Shown here: positions 52,844-61,379 of the stretch, piece after piece
Layout: every line of letters starts with the position of its first letter
How positions within the stretch are numbered: the stretch's first letter is position 1
DNA from: JAPPKS01 sp963667895
Lineage (GTDB): Bacteria; Poribacteria; WGA-4E; PCPOR2b
Direction of reading: 5' to 3'
NCBI GenBank assembly: GCA_965223985.1
Contig: OZ245030.1
Span: 744,001 to 808,000, forward strand
DNA length: 64,000 nt
Program-made: the position numbers and the translations under genes
The notes under the pieces: generated by a model
The model's input: only the letters and a program-made list of their open reading frames with translations
Database searches by the model: none
What the model was told of the DNA's origin: nothing

Positions 52844-53221
52844 ATGTATACGAAACAGGTTATCGATCATTATGAAAATCCCCGTAATCTCGGCACGATT
52901 AAAGATGCTGATGGAGTGGGCATCGTAGGTACACCCGCTAATGGTGACATGATGAAGCTCACAATCAAAGTCTCCCAAAATAAAATTCTTGACGCAAAAT
53001 TTAGAACATTTGGTTGTGTTGCCGCGATTGCTGCGAATTCAGTCTTAACAGAACTCATCAAAGGGCTCTCAATCGAAGAAGCATTGAAAATTACAGATTC
53101 GCAAGTTGAAGCGGCGCTCGGCGAGCTGCCACCGGATAAAATTCGATACATTGTTCTTACCGAAGAAGTGTTAAAGTGCGCGATTCATGACTATGTTTCG
53201 CGCGCAAATGCGGAAGTTTAG
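52844..53221 (+). CDS. NifU/IscU-like Fe-S scaffold protein lacking two cluster cysteines
   Basis: The 125-residue protein follows the IscU/NifU-N fold from YTKQVIDHYENPRNLGTIKD to the C-terminal helix. In normal members three cysteines bind the cluster: in PACGD, in FGCGSAIA, and in HCSxLAE. Here the first reads PANGDMMKL (Asn for Cys), the second is kept (FRTFGCVAAIAANS), and the third reads RYIVLTEEVLKCAIHDY (Tyr-Ile for His-Cys; a Cys occurs nine residues later). The Asp after the first site is kept. It may be degenerate or have another role. The frame opens at 52763 but the ATG at 52844 fits the family. It lies 17 bp before iscA. Confidence 0.85.
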   Translation: MYTKQVIDHYENPRNLGTIKDADGVGIVGTPANGDMMKLTIKVSQNKILDAKFRTFGCVAAIAANSVLTELIKGLSIEEALKITDSQVEAALGELPPDKIRYIVLTEEVLKCAIHDYVSRANAEV

Positions 53222-53238
53222 AAAGGAGGGTGATTAAT

Positions 53239-53580
53239 ATGATCGCTGTAACGGAATCTGCCGCAAGAAAAACGCTATCATTGTTAGAAAAGGCAAAAAC
53301 GGCAGAAGAATACGAAGCTGAGAAAGAATATGGCTTGCGTATGAAGGTTGTTGGCGGGGGGTGTTCCGGTTTTCAGTACGAGCTTGGATTCGACGAGCCG
53401 CGAAGTGGTGACAAAATCTTTGAATATTACGGGGCAAAGATATTTCTGGATCCACGCAGTACACTCTACCTCGCTGGCTCAACGCTAGACTACGCAGACG
53501 GCTTGATGGATTCGGGTTTCAAAATTACCAACCCAAATGCGAAGTCCACGTGTGGTTGCGGAGAATCTTTCAGCATCTAA
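53239..53580 (+). CDS. iscA: A-type iron-sulfur carrier (IscA/ErpA/HesB)
   Basis: The 113-residue protein has the three cysteines of A-type carriers: VGGGCSGFQYELGFDE and STCGCGESFSI at the C-terminus. A slightly longer than usual loop (TAEEYEAEKEYGLRMKVV) precedes the first. It carries [2Fe-2S] or [4Fe-4S] clusters to apo-proteins. ATG 53239 follows AAAGGAGGG by 8 nt. It is co-transcribed with the IscU-like gene and is closed by a strong terminator. Whether it works with that degenerate scaffold is open. Confidence 0.92.
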   Translation: MIAVTESAARKTLSLLEKAKTAEEYEAEKEYGLRMKVVGGGCSGFQYELGFDEPRSGDKIFEYYGAKIFLDPRSTLYLAGSTLDYADGLMDSGFKITNPNAKSTCGCGESFSI

Positions 53581-53602
53581 GTTCGTTTTGATAAAAAAAT
53601 CG

Positions 53603-53639
53603 GGCAAGGGGTTCAAATTGAGCCTCTTGCCTTTTTTTT
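53603..53639 (+). terminator. Rho-independent terminator of iscU-iscA
   Basis: An 11-bp stem (53603-53613 with 53621-53631, two G-T pairs), 7-nt loop and eight T residues lie 22 bp after the iscA stop codon. Confidence 0.9.
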
Positions 53640-53903
53640 GCCTAGAAATTTTGCTTAGATGTCGCATCTGATTTTTTACACGCTTCACTTTAGAGATTTT
53701 TCCGAAATGACAAGCGATTTTCATCATAATTACTCGAATTTGCTCGAAAAAGAATTCATGTAAAGGAGAATCGATCATCGCTTGATTTCAAGCGGCATGA
53801 AGTATGGGCGCACAAATGCTTTTTGGTTCTCAATACTTTTCACGTTTCACACTATAGCTGATGGACATCACTACCAAGGAACAGTAAGCTCTTGGGCCGA
53901 TTA

Positions 53904-54311
53904 TTAGATGTGCTGCTTAATCTTGTCTGCTACTTCCACAATCTGATTCATATCGCCCTGTTTGGGCTGCCATGGCAGAGCAAGCGAATCGTCTTCCCAA
54001 CGCGGGATGAGGTGTAGGTGAAAGTGGAAAATAGTTTGGAATGCCGCGGGCTCGCTAGATTGGAACAAATTCAGCCCATCCGGATTCAAGGCAGTCTTGA
54101 TGGCGCTGGCAAGCTGCGTTCCAACCTGCATAATCTTGCCAGCAATCTCTGTGTTGATGTCAAAAATATTTCGATAGTGCTGTTTCGGAATGACAAGGAG
54201 ATGTCCCGGATTCGCTGGGTTGATATCCATAAAAGCGAGAAGCTGGTCTTCTTCGTAAACCTTCGTTGCTGGTATGATGTCGTGGGCTATTGCGCAAAAT
54301 ATGCAGTCCAT
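53904..54311 (-). CDS. HIT-family hydrolase
   Basis: The 135-residue protein opens DCIFCAIAHDIIPATKVYEE with the usual CxxC-type start of HIT proteins and has FMDINPANPGHLLVIPKQHY in the middle. The active-site triad is HFHLHLIPRW (HxHxHxx). It probably hydrolyses nucleotide phosphoramidates or dinucleotides. The ATG at 54311 is family-like; the frame is open four codons further. It is a single gene, divergent from the cytochrome gene. Confidence 0.93.
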   Translation of the reverse strand: MDCIFCAIAHDIIPATKVYEEDQLLAFMDINPANPGHLLVIPKQHYRNIFDINTEIAGKIMQVGTQLASAIKTALNPDGLNLFQSSEPAAFQTIFHFHLHLIPRWEDDSLALPWQPKQGDMNQIVEVADKIKQHI

Positions 54312-54476
54312 AATTTGCCTCATTTCATGTTACTGTAGTAAAGGCGAAGCATACTTTCCTTCTTCTTCCTAACTATTCAGTTTAACAAACTTCACTCATG
54401 GGATCAAGCCTCTTTTGAATTCTTGTTGGAATCACAACAATTTGACCCAATTGGTGAAGAGGGGCAAAAGCCAATA

Positions 54477-54505
54477 TTGCAAACGTCTGCACGCAGTGAT
54501 ATAAT
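54477..54505 (+). promoter_or_regulatory. Sigma-70-like promoter of cytochrome c gene
   Basis: TTGCAA and TATAAT are separated by 17 bp, 57 bp before the ATG at 54562. Confidence 0.65.
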
Positions 54506-54561
54506 ACAGCAAAGTTCGAATTTTTTTGAGTTGGCTCACAGAACATGCGAGAGGAGGATTG

Positions 54562-55131
54562 ATGAGGATGAACAGAAAACGGTGGTTCTTCGGAACGACT
54601 ATTTTTTCAGCATTTACGCTGATGATACTTACCTTTAATCACGCACAAAGCCAAAGTGACATGGTCAAACGCGGAAAATATCTTGTGGATGCGGTCGGCG
54701 CTTGCGGTCAGTGCCACACGCCACGTGCAGGGGCCGAACCTGACATGAATATGTATCTCGCGGGACATCCGGCAAATGAACCATACCCCGAGTACGACAT
54801 TAGCTTGATGCAGCAGGGTATTTTCATGGTAAGTGCACGAACACTTGCTGCATTTTCTTTCCCCTTTGGAACAACCTTTGCCGCGAATCTGACGCCTGAT
54901 AAAGAAACAGGGCTCGGTGAATGGACAGAAAAAATGTTCGTTAATGCAATGCGGACCGGATACCATCAAGGTGACAAAGGTAATCGAAGCATTCTCCCAC
55001 CGATGCCCAAGGACGCGTATACACATATAAGCGATGCTGATCTTAAGGCGATCTGGGCTTATCTGAAATCAACCAAGCCTGTTAAGAATGAAGTCCCGGC
55101 GGCTCTCAATCGGTTGGGCAGACCCTTCTAG
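54562..55131 (+). CDS. Exported monoheme c-type cytochrome
   Basis: The 189-residue protein has a signal peptide (RWFFGTTIFSAFTLMILTFN then HAQSQ) and a single CGQCH heme site in GKYLVDAVGACGQCHTPRAG. The C-terminal ISDADLKAIWAYLKSTKPV is the last helix of class I-like cytochromes; RSILPPMPKDAYTHIS probably supplies the Met ligand. It is an electron carrier outside the cytoplasm, probably part of a dehydrogenase chain. GGAGG lies 6 nt before the chosen ATG. Confidence 0.88.
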   Translation: MRMNRKRWFFGTTIFSAFTLMILTFNHAQSQSDMVKRGKYLVDAVGACGQCHTPRAGAEPDMNMYLAGHPANEPYPEYDISLMQQGIFMVSARTLAAFSFPFGTTFAANLTPDKETGLGEWTEKMFVNAMRTGYHQGDKGNRSILPPMPKDAYTHISDADLKAIWAYLKSTKPVKNEVPAALNRLGRPF

Positions 55132-55529
55132 ATGCCGAGTTAGAAACGAAACAACGATTCCTCATCTATCAGCATTCGTCAGTCAATTCCTTCACATCGA
55201 ATTCATGCATTGAAGCACATTACCAACATGGATGTTCTTAACATGGTTTATATTGCATTTACGACCGGTTTGGCCTTCAGCGAAACGAAGGGCGCATTGA
55301 CATCGTTGATGCCTAACACTAGGAAGTCATTTTGCTGGTGTCATAAGAATTAACTATTGCCAATTGAAGTCCTCTTTTTTCGGTCAATCCTAAAATCGAG
55401 AAAATAGAGTACGAGTTCTCATAAAACTTCTTTCCTGAGCATCAGGTAAATTAAGAATTGTTGATTTACCTTTTGTGACGCTTGATACGATATGACATCG
55501 GCGATAAGATTACACAAGGAGGCTGTACG
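55132..55529. other. 398-bp intergenic stretch
   Basis: There is no gene that I can support between the cytochrome and murA genes. A 41-codon frame at 55228-55353 (MDVLNMVYIAFTTGLAF...) is mildly hydrophobic but without a clear ribosome site, and could be the remnant of a membrane protein. Confidence 0.35.
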
Positions 55530-56789
55530 ATGGACAGATTCGTCATCAACGGTGGCAAACGGCTTGAAGGCACAGTATCAATTAGCGGTTCAAAAAACGC
55601 TACGCTTCCCATTGCCATTGCTGCAGCAATCTTAGCAGATGGCGCAAGCGTCATCCACAATGTTCCCCATCTCAGAGACGTTGAGACGTTATGCGGTGTC
55701 CTTGAAACGCTGGGAGCGACGACGAAGTACAAAAATGCCACACTCTATATCAAGCCGATAAATCGTCTCGCTTATGAGGCACCTTATGATTTGGTTCGGA
55801 AGATGCGTGCATCGATCTATGTTTTGGGGCCCCTAGTCGCGCGACTAGGGAAGGCAAAAGTCGCCTTCCCTGGAGGCTGCTCAATTGGGCCGCGTCCCAT
55901 AGATTTGCACTTGAAAGGACTAGAGTACCTAGGGGCTAGAACAAAAATCGAAGGTGGTTACCTCACTACAGAAGCGAATCGACTGATTGGCGCAAAAATG
56001 GATTTGAAAGGAAGGTATGGGCCAAGCGTTGGTGCGACAGCGAATGTCATGATGGCTGCTACCTTAGCGAAGGGTACGACAATCATCCACAGCGCGGCCC
56101 GTGAACCACACATCATCGATCTCGCAAAGTTCCTTAATGCGATGGGAGCAGAGATTTACGGCATTGGAACTCCAGTTCTGAAAATACATGGTGTCAAGCA
56201 ATTACGCGGGACTGAGTATACCGTCATCCCAGACGACATTGAGACAGGCACATTCATGGTGGCAGGTGCAATCACTAAGGGAGATGTCTTTGTGAAAAAT
56301 GCACTCCCTGAACATCTTGGCGCAGTATCCGACAAGCTACTTGAAGCAGGCGTTCAACTAGATTGGGAAGAATGTGGAGTTCGTGTGACAGCCCCACGCC
56401 AATTAAACGCTGTCAATGTTCGTACTGACGCTTTTCCAGGTTTTCCGACCGACATGCAAGCACAGATAATCGGACTTCTCAGTGTTACTCCTGGAACCAG
56501 CACAGTTAGGGAAACTATTCATACAGATCGATTTATGCATGTCAGTGAGCTCAACCGTATGGGAGCCGATATTGACCTTAATGGGAACTGCGCCCTAATT
56601 CGCGGCGTCCCTAAACTCAGTGGAGCGCCTGTTATGGCATCAGATCTCCGGGCCGGAGCAGTTTTGGTGCTCGCTGGCATTGTGGCGGAAGGTGAGACGG
56701 TTGTAGCCCGCGTGTACCACATTGATCGGGGATATGAATCCATCGAAAGGAAACTAGCTGGTGTTGGTGCAGATATTGTCAGACTGTAG
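55530..56789 (+). CDS. murA: UDP-N-acetylglucosamine 1-carboxyvinyltransferase
   Basis: The 419-residue enzyme transfers enolpyruvate from PEP to UDP-GlcNAc, the first step of peptidoglycan precursor synthesis. The start DRFVINGGKRLEGTVSISGS with KNATLP is diagnostic. The catalytic loop VAFPGGCSIGPRPIDLHLKG keeps the Cys that is the fosfomycin target. GRYGPSVGATANVMMAATLA and FPTDMQAQIIGLLSVTPGTS are other family segments. AAGGAGG lies before the ATG at 55530. It stands alone and implies that the organism makes peptidoglycan. Confidence 0.96.
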   Translation: MDRFVINGGKRLEGTVSISGSKNATLPIAIAAAILADGASVIHNVPHLRDVETLCGVLETLGATTKYKNATLYIKPINRLAYEAPYDLVRKMRASIYVLGPLVARLGKAKVAFPGGCSIGPRPIDLHLKGLEYLGARTKIEGGYLTTEANRLIGAKMDLKGRYGPSVGATANVMMAATLAKGTTIIHSAAREPHIIDLAKFLNAMGAEIYGIGTPVLKIHGVKQLRGTEYTVIPDDIETGTFMVAGAITKGDVFVKNALPEHLGAVSDKLLEAGVQLDWEECGVRVTAPRQLNAVNVRTDAFPGFPTDMQAQIIGLLSVTPGTSTVRETIHTDRFMHVSELNRMGADIDLNGNCALIRGVPKLSGAPVMASDLRAGAVLVLAGIVAEGETVVARVYHIDRGYESIERKLAGVGADIVRL

Positions 56790-56850
56790 TACTTAGGTGT
56801 ATTGTCCGCACTGGCAACCAACAATTATTCATTGTGAATCTTTTTTGCTG

Positions 56851-56879
56851 TTGACAAAGCTCGTGTTAGCCTGTATACT
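56851..56879 (+). promoter_or_regulatory. Sigma-70-like promoter of LysM lipoprotein gene
   Basis: TTGACA and TATACT are separated by 17 bp, about 95 bp before the ATG at 56973. Confidence 0.7.
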
Positions 56880-56972
56880 AGAAAATATTATCAATCGAAA
56901 TTTAGCCTCTTGTATCACTAGGTGACTTTGCATTGGATGATTTTTAAATCTCAATTGTTCAGGAGAAAACGC

Positions 56973-57896
56973 ATGAGGAAATTTAGAAATATCGCAACAG
57001 TTGTTGCTTTAATATTTGTGGTTGCATTGATATCCGGCTGCTCGGGTTGCGCTCCACCACCTGAACCTCAAAGTATGAGCCCAACGGAAGGGCCGGAGAC
57101 AGGTGGGACAACGGTCAGGATCTCAGGCGACAAGTTTGACATGAAGAAGGGCGTGATTGTGACGTTCGATGGGAAAGCAGGCACAAATGTGAATGTTCCA
57201 AGCAAAGCTGAAATTACGGCGGTAACGCCAGCGGGAGCAGCAGGACAGTCTGCCGAAGTCGTTGTAATAAATAACGGTAAACCCGATCAGCCTGCGACAT
57301 TGGGTCAGAAATTTGTGTACACGGATGCCACTCGGCCAAAAGTTGCCACGACAGAACCCTCTGATGGCGAAACAATATCTGAGTATGGAGATTCTCTCAA
57401 TGTAAGAGGTACTGTGTCGATTGCCTTTGACGAAAACATTGATAGTCAATCAGGGTCTATAGCAGTTCAAGTTGATTCGACCCCGGATTCAATGAGTCAG
57501 GAATCCGGCGCAGTCTCGGGGAGTATCGGCGGATCCGAAAATATGATAACATTTACTTCGGACGCACCAATGCGGGCAGGACGGCAATACAGTGTTGCAG
57601 TATCCGGTGTCACAGATATGTCCGGCAACGCTCTTGCTGAATCTTACACGTTTAGTTTCATCATTTCTTCCCCAGAAAAGGTCAGCCGATACAGTGTTCG
57701 TAAAGGTGAAACCCTTACAATGGTTGCTGCTCGCCCAGAGGTTTACGACAACGCTAATCTCTGGTCGAGACTAGTTGAAGCCAATCAAGATGATTACGAT
57801 TTTGACCGCGATCGAATTTATGAAGGACAATGGTTGTGGGTACCCCGCGGAGAAGCATGGGGGGATAATCCGCAGGTTGCCACAACGGGCCAGTAG
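56973..57896 (+). CDS. Lipoprotein with IPT/TIG, bacterial Ig-like and LysM domains
   Basis: The protein has 307 residues. The lipoprotein signal is ATVVALIFVVALISGCSGCA. An IPT/TIG domain follows (SPTEGPETGGTTVRISGDKF, residues about 35-115), then an SbsA-type Ig-like domain (ATTEPSDGETIS, IAFDENIDSQSGSIAVQ, GVTDMSGNALAESYTFSF) and a C-terminal LysM domain (VRKGETLTMVAARPEVYDNA, ending YEGQWLWVP). It is likely anchored in the outer membrane and binds peptidoglycan through LysM. GGAG lies 9 nt before the ATG. Confidence 0.86.
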   Translation: MRKFRNIATVVALIFVVALISGCSGCAPPPEPQSMSPTEGPETGGTTVRISGDKFDMKKGVIVTFDGKAGTNVNVPSKAEITAVTPAGAAGQSAEVVVINNGKPDQPATLGQKFVYTDATRPKVATTEPSDGETISEYGDSLNVRGTVSIAFDENIDSQSGSIAVQVDSTPDSMSQESGAVSGSIGGSENMITFTSDAPMRAGRQYSVAVSGVTDMSGNALAESYTFSFIISSPEKVSRYSVRKGETLTMVAARPEVYDNANLWSRLVEANQDDYDFDRDRIYEGQWLWVPRGEAWGDNPQVATTGQ

Positions 57897-58036
57897 TTAG
57901 CAGCCCATATGCTTTAAGCAATAGTCCTGACTTTAGCATTCGTATATGCGCGTTTCAGATTGTTTTCAGTCGAAGGAATTGAGTCGATTATTTTAAACAT
58001 TTAGTGATTGTTAAGACATTCTAACTAAATTTTTTA

Positions 58037-58065
58037 TTGCAAAGTTATTTGAAATGTGCTATACT
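58037..58065 (+). promoter_or_regulatory. Sigma-70-like promoter upstream of dprA fragment
   Basis: TTGCAA and TATACT are separated by 17 bp, about 110 bp before the ATG of the fragment. Confidence 0.55.
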
Positions 58066-58173
58066 TGCGCCGTTCGCGCAAGAGGAAGGGCAAAAATTGC
58101 TGTTTGTATTGATTTTTCAGCCTGACGCGTGTTAACTTGCAGTTCGGGATGGTGAACTGGAATAAATCATTAT

Positions 58174-58413
58174 ATGTTTGGAAGAGAATGTTGGCTCGCG
58201 CTTGCGTCAGTTGAGGGCGTTGGTCCAATGCGAATCAAGCGGTTACTAGATCGCTTTGGGACCATTGATAGCGTCTTTGAAGCTGCACTCCCCGAAATTG
58301 CCCGGCTGCCGCTTTTTAATCCTTTGTTGGCAGCGCGAATTTTCGCCGCTACATCAAATGGCTCCAAAATCGTCGTGTGTTCGCGTGTGGTTGGGGGCAA
58401 CACCATCAGTTGA
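58174..58413 (+). pseudogene. N-terminal fragment of a DprA-like DNA-processing protein
   Basis: The 79 codons begin CWLALASVEGVGPMRIKRLL with the following DRFGTIDSVFEAA, the helix-hairpin-helix/SAM-like N-terminal domain of DprA. The expected Rossmann (LOG-like) domain is absent; neither the continuing frame nor the next frame resembles it. DprA loads RecA on incoming single-stranded DNA in transformation; this remnant cannot. A promoter still stands in front of it. Confidence 0.65.
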
Positions 58414-58954
58414 GTTGGGGCGCACGTCGTTTTATTCGGCGTGGAACATATCCAATTGCTCCCAATTGAATGAGTGTGTTGATGCTTTGTTAAACTTGAG
58501 ATGCCTGAAAACTCAACACGCGTATGTAATTGGGTCAGCAGATGGAGCTATTCGAACAGTTATCCGCCTGCATGGTGAAAGAAACTTAATCGCCAATCCA
58601 AAAGCAAACCGCTAGACGACCAAATTTTTTTAGAATTATGTGAAGATTTTTCTTTACAAAAATTGCAAAATTTGGTAGACTATTAACCAACGCTTCAGGA
58701 GAAGTTAAGACTAAAGAGCGTTTGTCAGGTTGCCATGCTCTCATTGTCAAACAACCATTGAGTATCAATTATGAATATTGTTGTTTGAAGGTGAAGGCGT
58801 TTCCAACAGCGTTCTAAATGTTCTTGTTAACCATCTTCCCGCTAGGGAATACAAAGAATTTGATGTTGAAAACTGTATCAGGTTTCAAAAATTTGACACA
58901 GTCATTTTATCGTTCCTAAAATTTCCAATGAAGGACCAATGAAGGAGTAGACAA
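58414..58954. other. 541-bp stretch with a possible promoter
   Basis: No supported gene is seen between the dprA fragment and the Ig-like lipoprotein. A promoter-like TTTACA-17-TAGACT lies at 58653-58681, about 270 bp before the lipoprotein start. If used it would give a long leader; I see no riboswitch in it. Confidence 0.4.
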
Positions 58955-59656
58955 ATGCAAAAACTGTTGAGAAGCTTAGCTGTTATAATGGCTGCAATGC
59001 TAGTTGTTTTTATGGTCGGTTGTGGTGGCGATGAAGGTGGTGAGGAGGATGGTGAGGAGGATGGTGATGTGGCACCTTCGGCGACCACTGCTAATACGGC
59101 TCCCGCAGCGGGCAGCGAAGTTGCCCCAAATGCGAGCCTCACGATTACGCTTGATGAAGCAGTTACCGCCGTGACGGTCAATGGTACGGCTGCTGCGGGT
59201 TCCGGGAAAACTTGGACCATTAATCTTGGGGTTCTTAATTTGCCCGCGGGGAGTGCAACTCTGAATATCGGCTGGACAAACAAAGATGACAGCGCCGGTG
59301 CAGGAGCGAGTGTCGCCTTAACCATACAAGCTGAGGCAGACACGACAGCGCCCGCCATTGATAGCAGTACGGTGAGTAATAATGACAAAGATGTCGACCC
59401 GGCAGGACTGAATACGGATGGCATCTCAATTACGTTCAGCGAAGATGTAACTGCAGGTGATATCTCAATCTCAATCGAGGGTGGAGATTCACTCAATTGG
59501 TTGGCAGATTGGAGTGCGAACTCCGTAACAATTGTTCCTGCAAAAGGCGCAGAACTTGGTAACGAAACATCATATGAAATTTCAGTTTCGACCGAGGACG
59601 GAAGCGCGAATAAATTGGATGCAACAATTTCATTCACAACTAAAAGCAAAGAATAA
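58955..59656 (+). CDS. Small Ig-like lipoprotein
   Basis: The protein has 233 residues. The signal LAVIMAAMLVVFMVGCGGDE has lipobox MVGC. A Glu/Gly/Asp-rich linker follows, then a short beta domain (TITLDEAVTAVTVNGTAA) and an SbsA-type Ig-like domain (ISITFSEDVTAGDISISIEG; VTIVPAKGAELGNETSYEIS). It is probably an exposed surface lipoprotein of structural or binding role. AAGGAG lies 7 nt upstream of the ATG. A strong terminator follows. Confidence 0.8.
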   Translation: MQKLLRSLAVIMAAMLVVFMVGCGGDEGGEEDGEEDGDVAPSATTANTAPAAGSEVAPNASLTITLDEAVTAVTVNGTAAAGSGKTWTINLGVLNLPAGSATLNIGWTNKDDSAGAGASVALTIQAEADTTAPAIDSSTVSNNDKDVDPAGLNTDGISITFSEDVTAGDISISIEGGDSLNWLADWSANSVTIVPAKGAELGNETSYEISVSTEDGSANKLDATISFTTKSKE

Positions 59657-59694
59657 TTGCAGTTTATATTTTACGCTTAAAGGTTCCAGTATGC

Positions 59695-59733
59695 AAAAAA
59701 GGACAATATGGATACGACATATTGTCCTTTTTT
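59695..59733 (+). terminator. Strong (bidirectional-looking) terminator
   Basis: A perfect stem GGACAATATG/CATATTGTCC with 7-nt loop is flanked by A6 before and T6 after, extending to 16 paired bases. It lies about 40 bp after the lipoprotein stop codon. Confidence 0.92.
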
Positions 59734-59832
59734 GTTTTTCATTCGCTTCGCCGAAGTTGAACGAATTTAATTGGGAGTGCTAGATAGTGCCCCATTGATT
59801 TTGTGTTTACGTGAAGGAAATCCATATTTGCC

Positions 59833-61158
59833 ATGGTGCTGTGTATCCTACGACATGTTATGTCTGGTCTCGGAGCCCTTTGGTTCCTCTTATGGGCGAT
59901 GAGTTGTTCACTGCGGTCACCTATGTCTCGGATTGATGAACAGCTTCCCAAAAGAGACCCTCAAAGTGCAATTGTCCATTATCTACAGATTATGCGAGCC
60001 AATCCCGGTTCGGAACAGGCTAGAACCGCGCATCTCAAAATTGGGATGATTTACGATAGACGGGCAGGTGAAGGTGAAAAGGCAATCAAGATTTTTGAGA
60101 AAATCGTCCAATCTTATCCTACAAGTTCACAGGCGGGAGATGCGTTGTGGATGCTTGCAAATCATGACTATGAAAACGGGAACTACGACACTGCTCAAAA
60201 GAGACTCCTTCAATTCATCCTGGATTTCTCCCAGGATTTACGAACACAAAAAGCGCGATTACAACTTGCCGATTGTTACATCCATTTGGGGGCGAACGCA
60301 GTTGCGCTCAAAACTTACGCAGATTATGAAGCCCGTTATCCCGCTGATTCGCGTATTCCTGACGTGTTGTTGAAGGTCGGAACAATTCATGAATCCCTTA
60401 AATCGTCAGAAAATGCGTTGATAACCTACCGGCGTGTAATTGATGAGTTTCCAAATGTGACGGAGGAACGCGAACTTGCTCAGCAAAGACTTCGAGCGCT
60501 TAGTGGATTTGTGTTTTTTGGGACCGAAACATCACCAGTATCAGCGCTTGAGTCGCTACCGCATAACGAAGATGAAACACCAACCCAGATTCGCCAAGTG
60601 GAGCCTAAGACATCCCTAAATCCAGGGGCTGAAATCGACAGTTGGGTTGCTTCCCCTACATTCGGATTCAATCCACGTTGTCTGTTGACGGCAAGCGGTC
60701 TACTTGAGGGACCAGACGTACGGGCAAATATGGCTGGAGACGGCGCTTTGCTGAATGATGTGATTTATAATCTGGGTTTAATGTATTATATGTCGGAAGA
60801 TTACAAGCGTGCTGGCGCTTGTTTGGAAAAAGCCGTCGATCTCGAGGTTCGCGATACAGACCGTCCAAACCTCTATCTTAACCTTGGTATTTGCTATAAA
60901 GAGATGGCTGCATGGGACAAAACCAAGGAGATGTTCCGGCAACTCGCATCAGTAGATATGAACGCAATTGAACGGTTAATTGCCGCTGGTGAGAGCGAAT
61001 TACAGATAGGAAATTGTCTGGATGGAGCTAAATTCCTGGAAAGTTTGCTAGGTATTTCCGATCAACACGATTCGCGCATCTCCCATACACTGCGTAATAT
61101 CAAGAGGATGCAAGAAATCAAAGGGCGAGAAGAACTCGGGGAAGGAGACAGTGATTAA
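59833..61158 (+). CDS. TPR-repeat lipoprotein (BamD/YbgF-like repeats)
   Basis: The 441-residue protein has a hydrophobic start (LGALWFLLWAMSCSL, lipobox AMSC). A run of TPR units follows: ARTAHLKIGMIYDRRAGEGE, SSQAGDALWMLANHDYENGN, KARLQLADCYIHLGANAVAL, DVLLKVGTIHESLKSSENAL; later units are LYYMSEDYKRAGACLEKAVD and NLYLNLGICYKEMAAWDKTK. It resembles tol-pal-associated or BamD-type periplasmic TPR proteins; the partner is unknown. A low-complexity spacer separates the two TPR blocks (about residues 225-300). Confidence 0.82.
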   Translation: MVLCILRHVMSGLGALWFLLWAMSCSLRSPMSRIDEQLPKRDPQSAIVHYLQIMRANPGSEQARTAHLKIGMIYDRRAGEGEKAIKIFEKIVQSYPTSSQAGDALWMLANHDYENGNYDTAQKRLLQFILDFSQDLRTQKARLQLADCYIHLGANAVALKTYADYEARYPADSRIPDVLLKVGTIHESLKSSENALITYRRVIDEFPNVTEERELAQQRLRALSGFVFFGTETSPVSALESLPHNEDETPTQIRQVEPKTSLNPGAEIDSWVASPTFGFNPRCLLTASGLLEGPDVRANMAGDGALLNDVIYNLGLMYYMSEDYKRAGACLEKAVDLEVRDTDRPNLYLNLGICYKEMAAWDKTKEMFRQLASVDMNAIERLIAAGESELQIGNCLDGAKFLESLLGISDQHDSRISHTLRNIKRMQEIKGREELGEGDSD

Positions 61159-61379
61159 ATCGCCGAAAAGAAAAGGTTGCGTGGAGCGTGAAATTTACGC
61201 TGAGAGCCCATAGTGTCAGTTCTCTAACCGACTGCCGACCGTCACTTACGTAGGCAACGGTTTTTCGGGTTTATCTTGTGTTCAAGTTTAACGGTTGTCG
61301 CAGAATATTGACCTGAGCAATCAACCGGGGAAAGGTCGTACACGTAACAACTCGGGATTTCATTTTTGGGACAGGTGGG

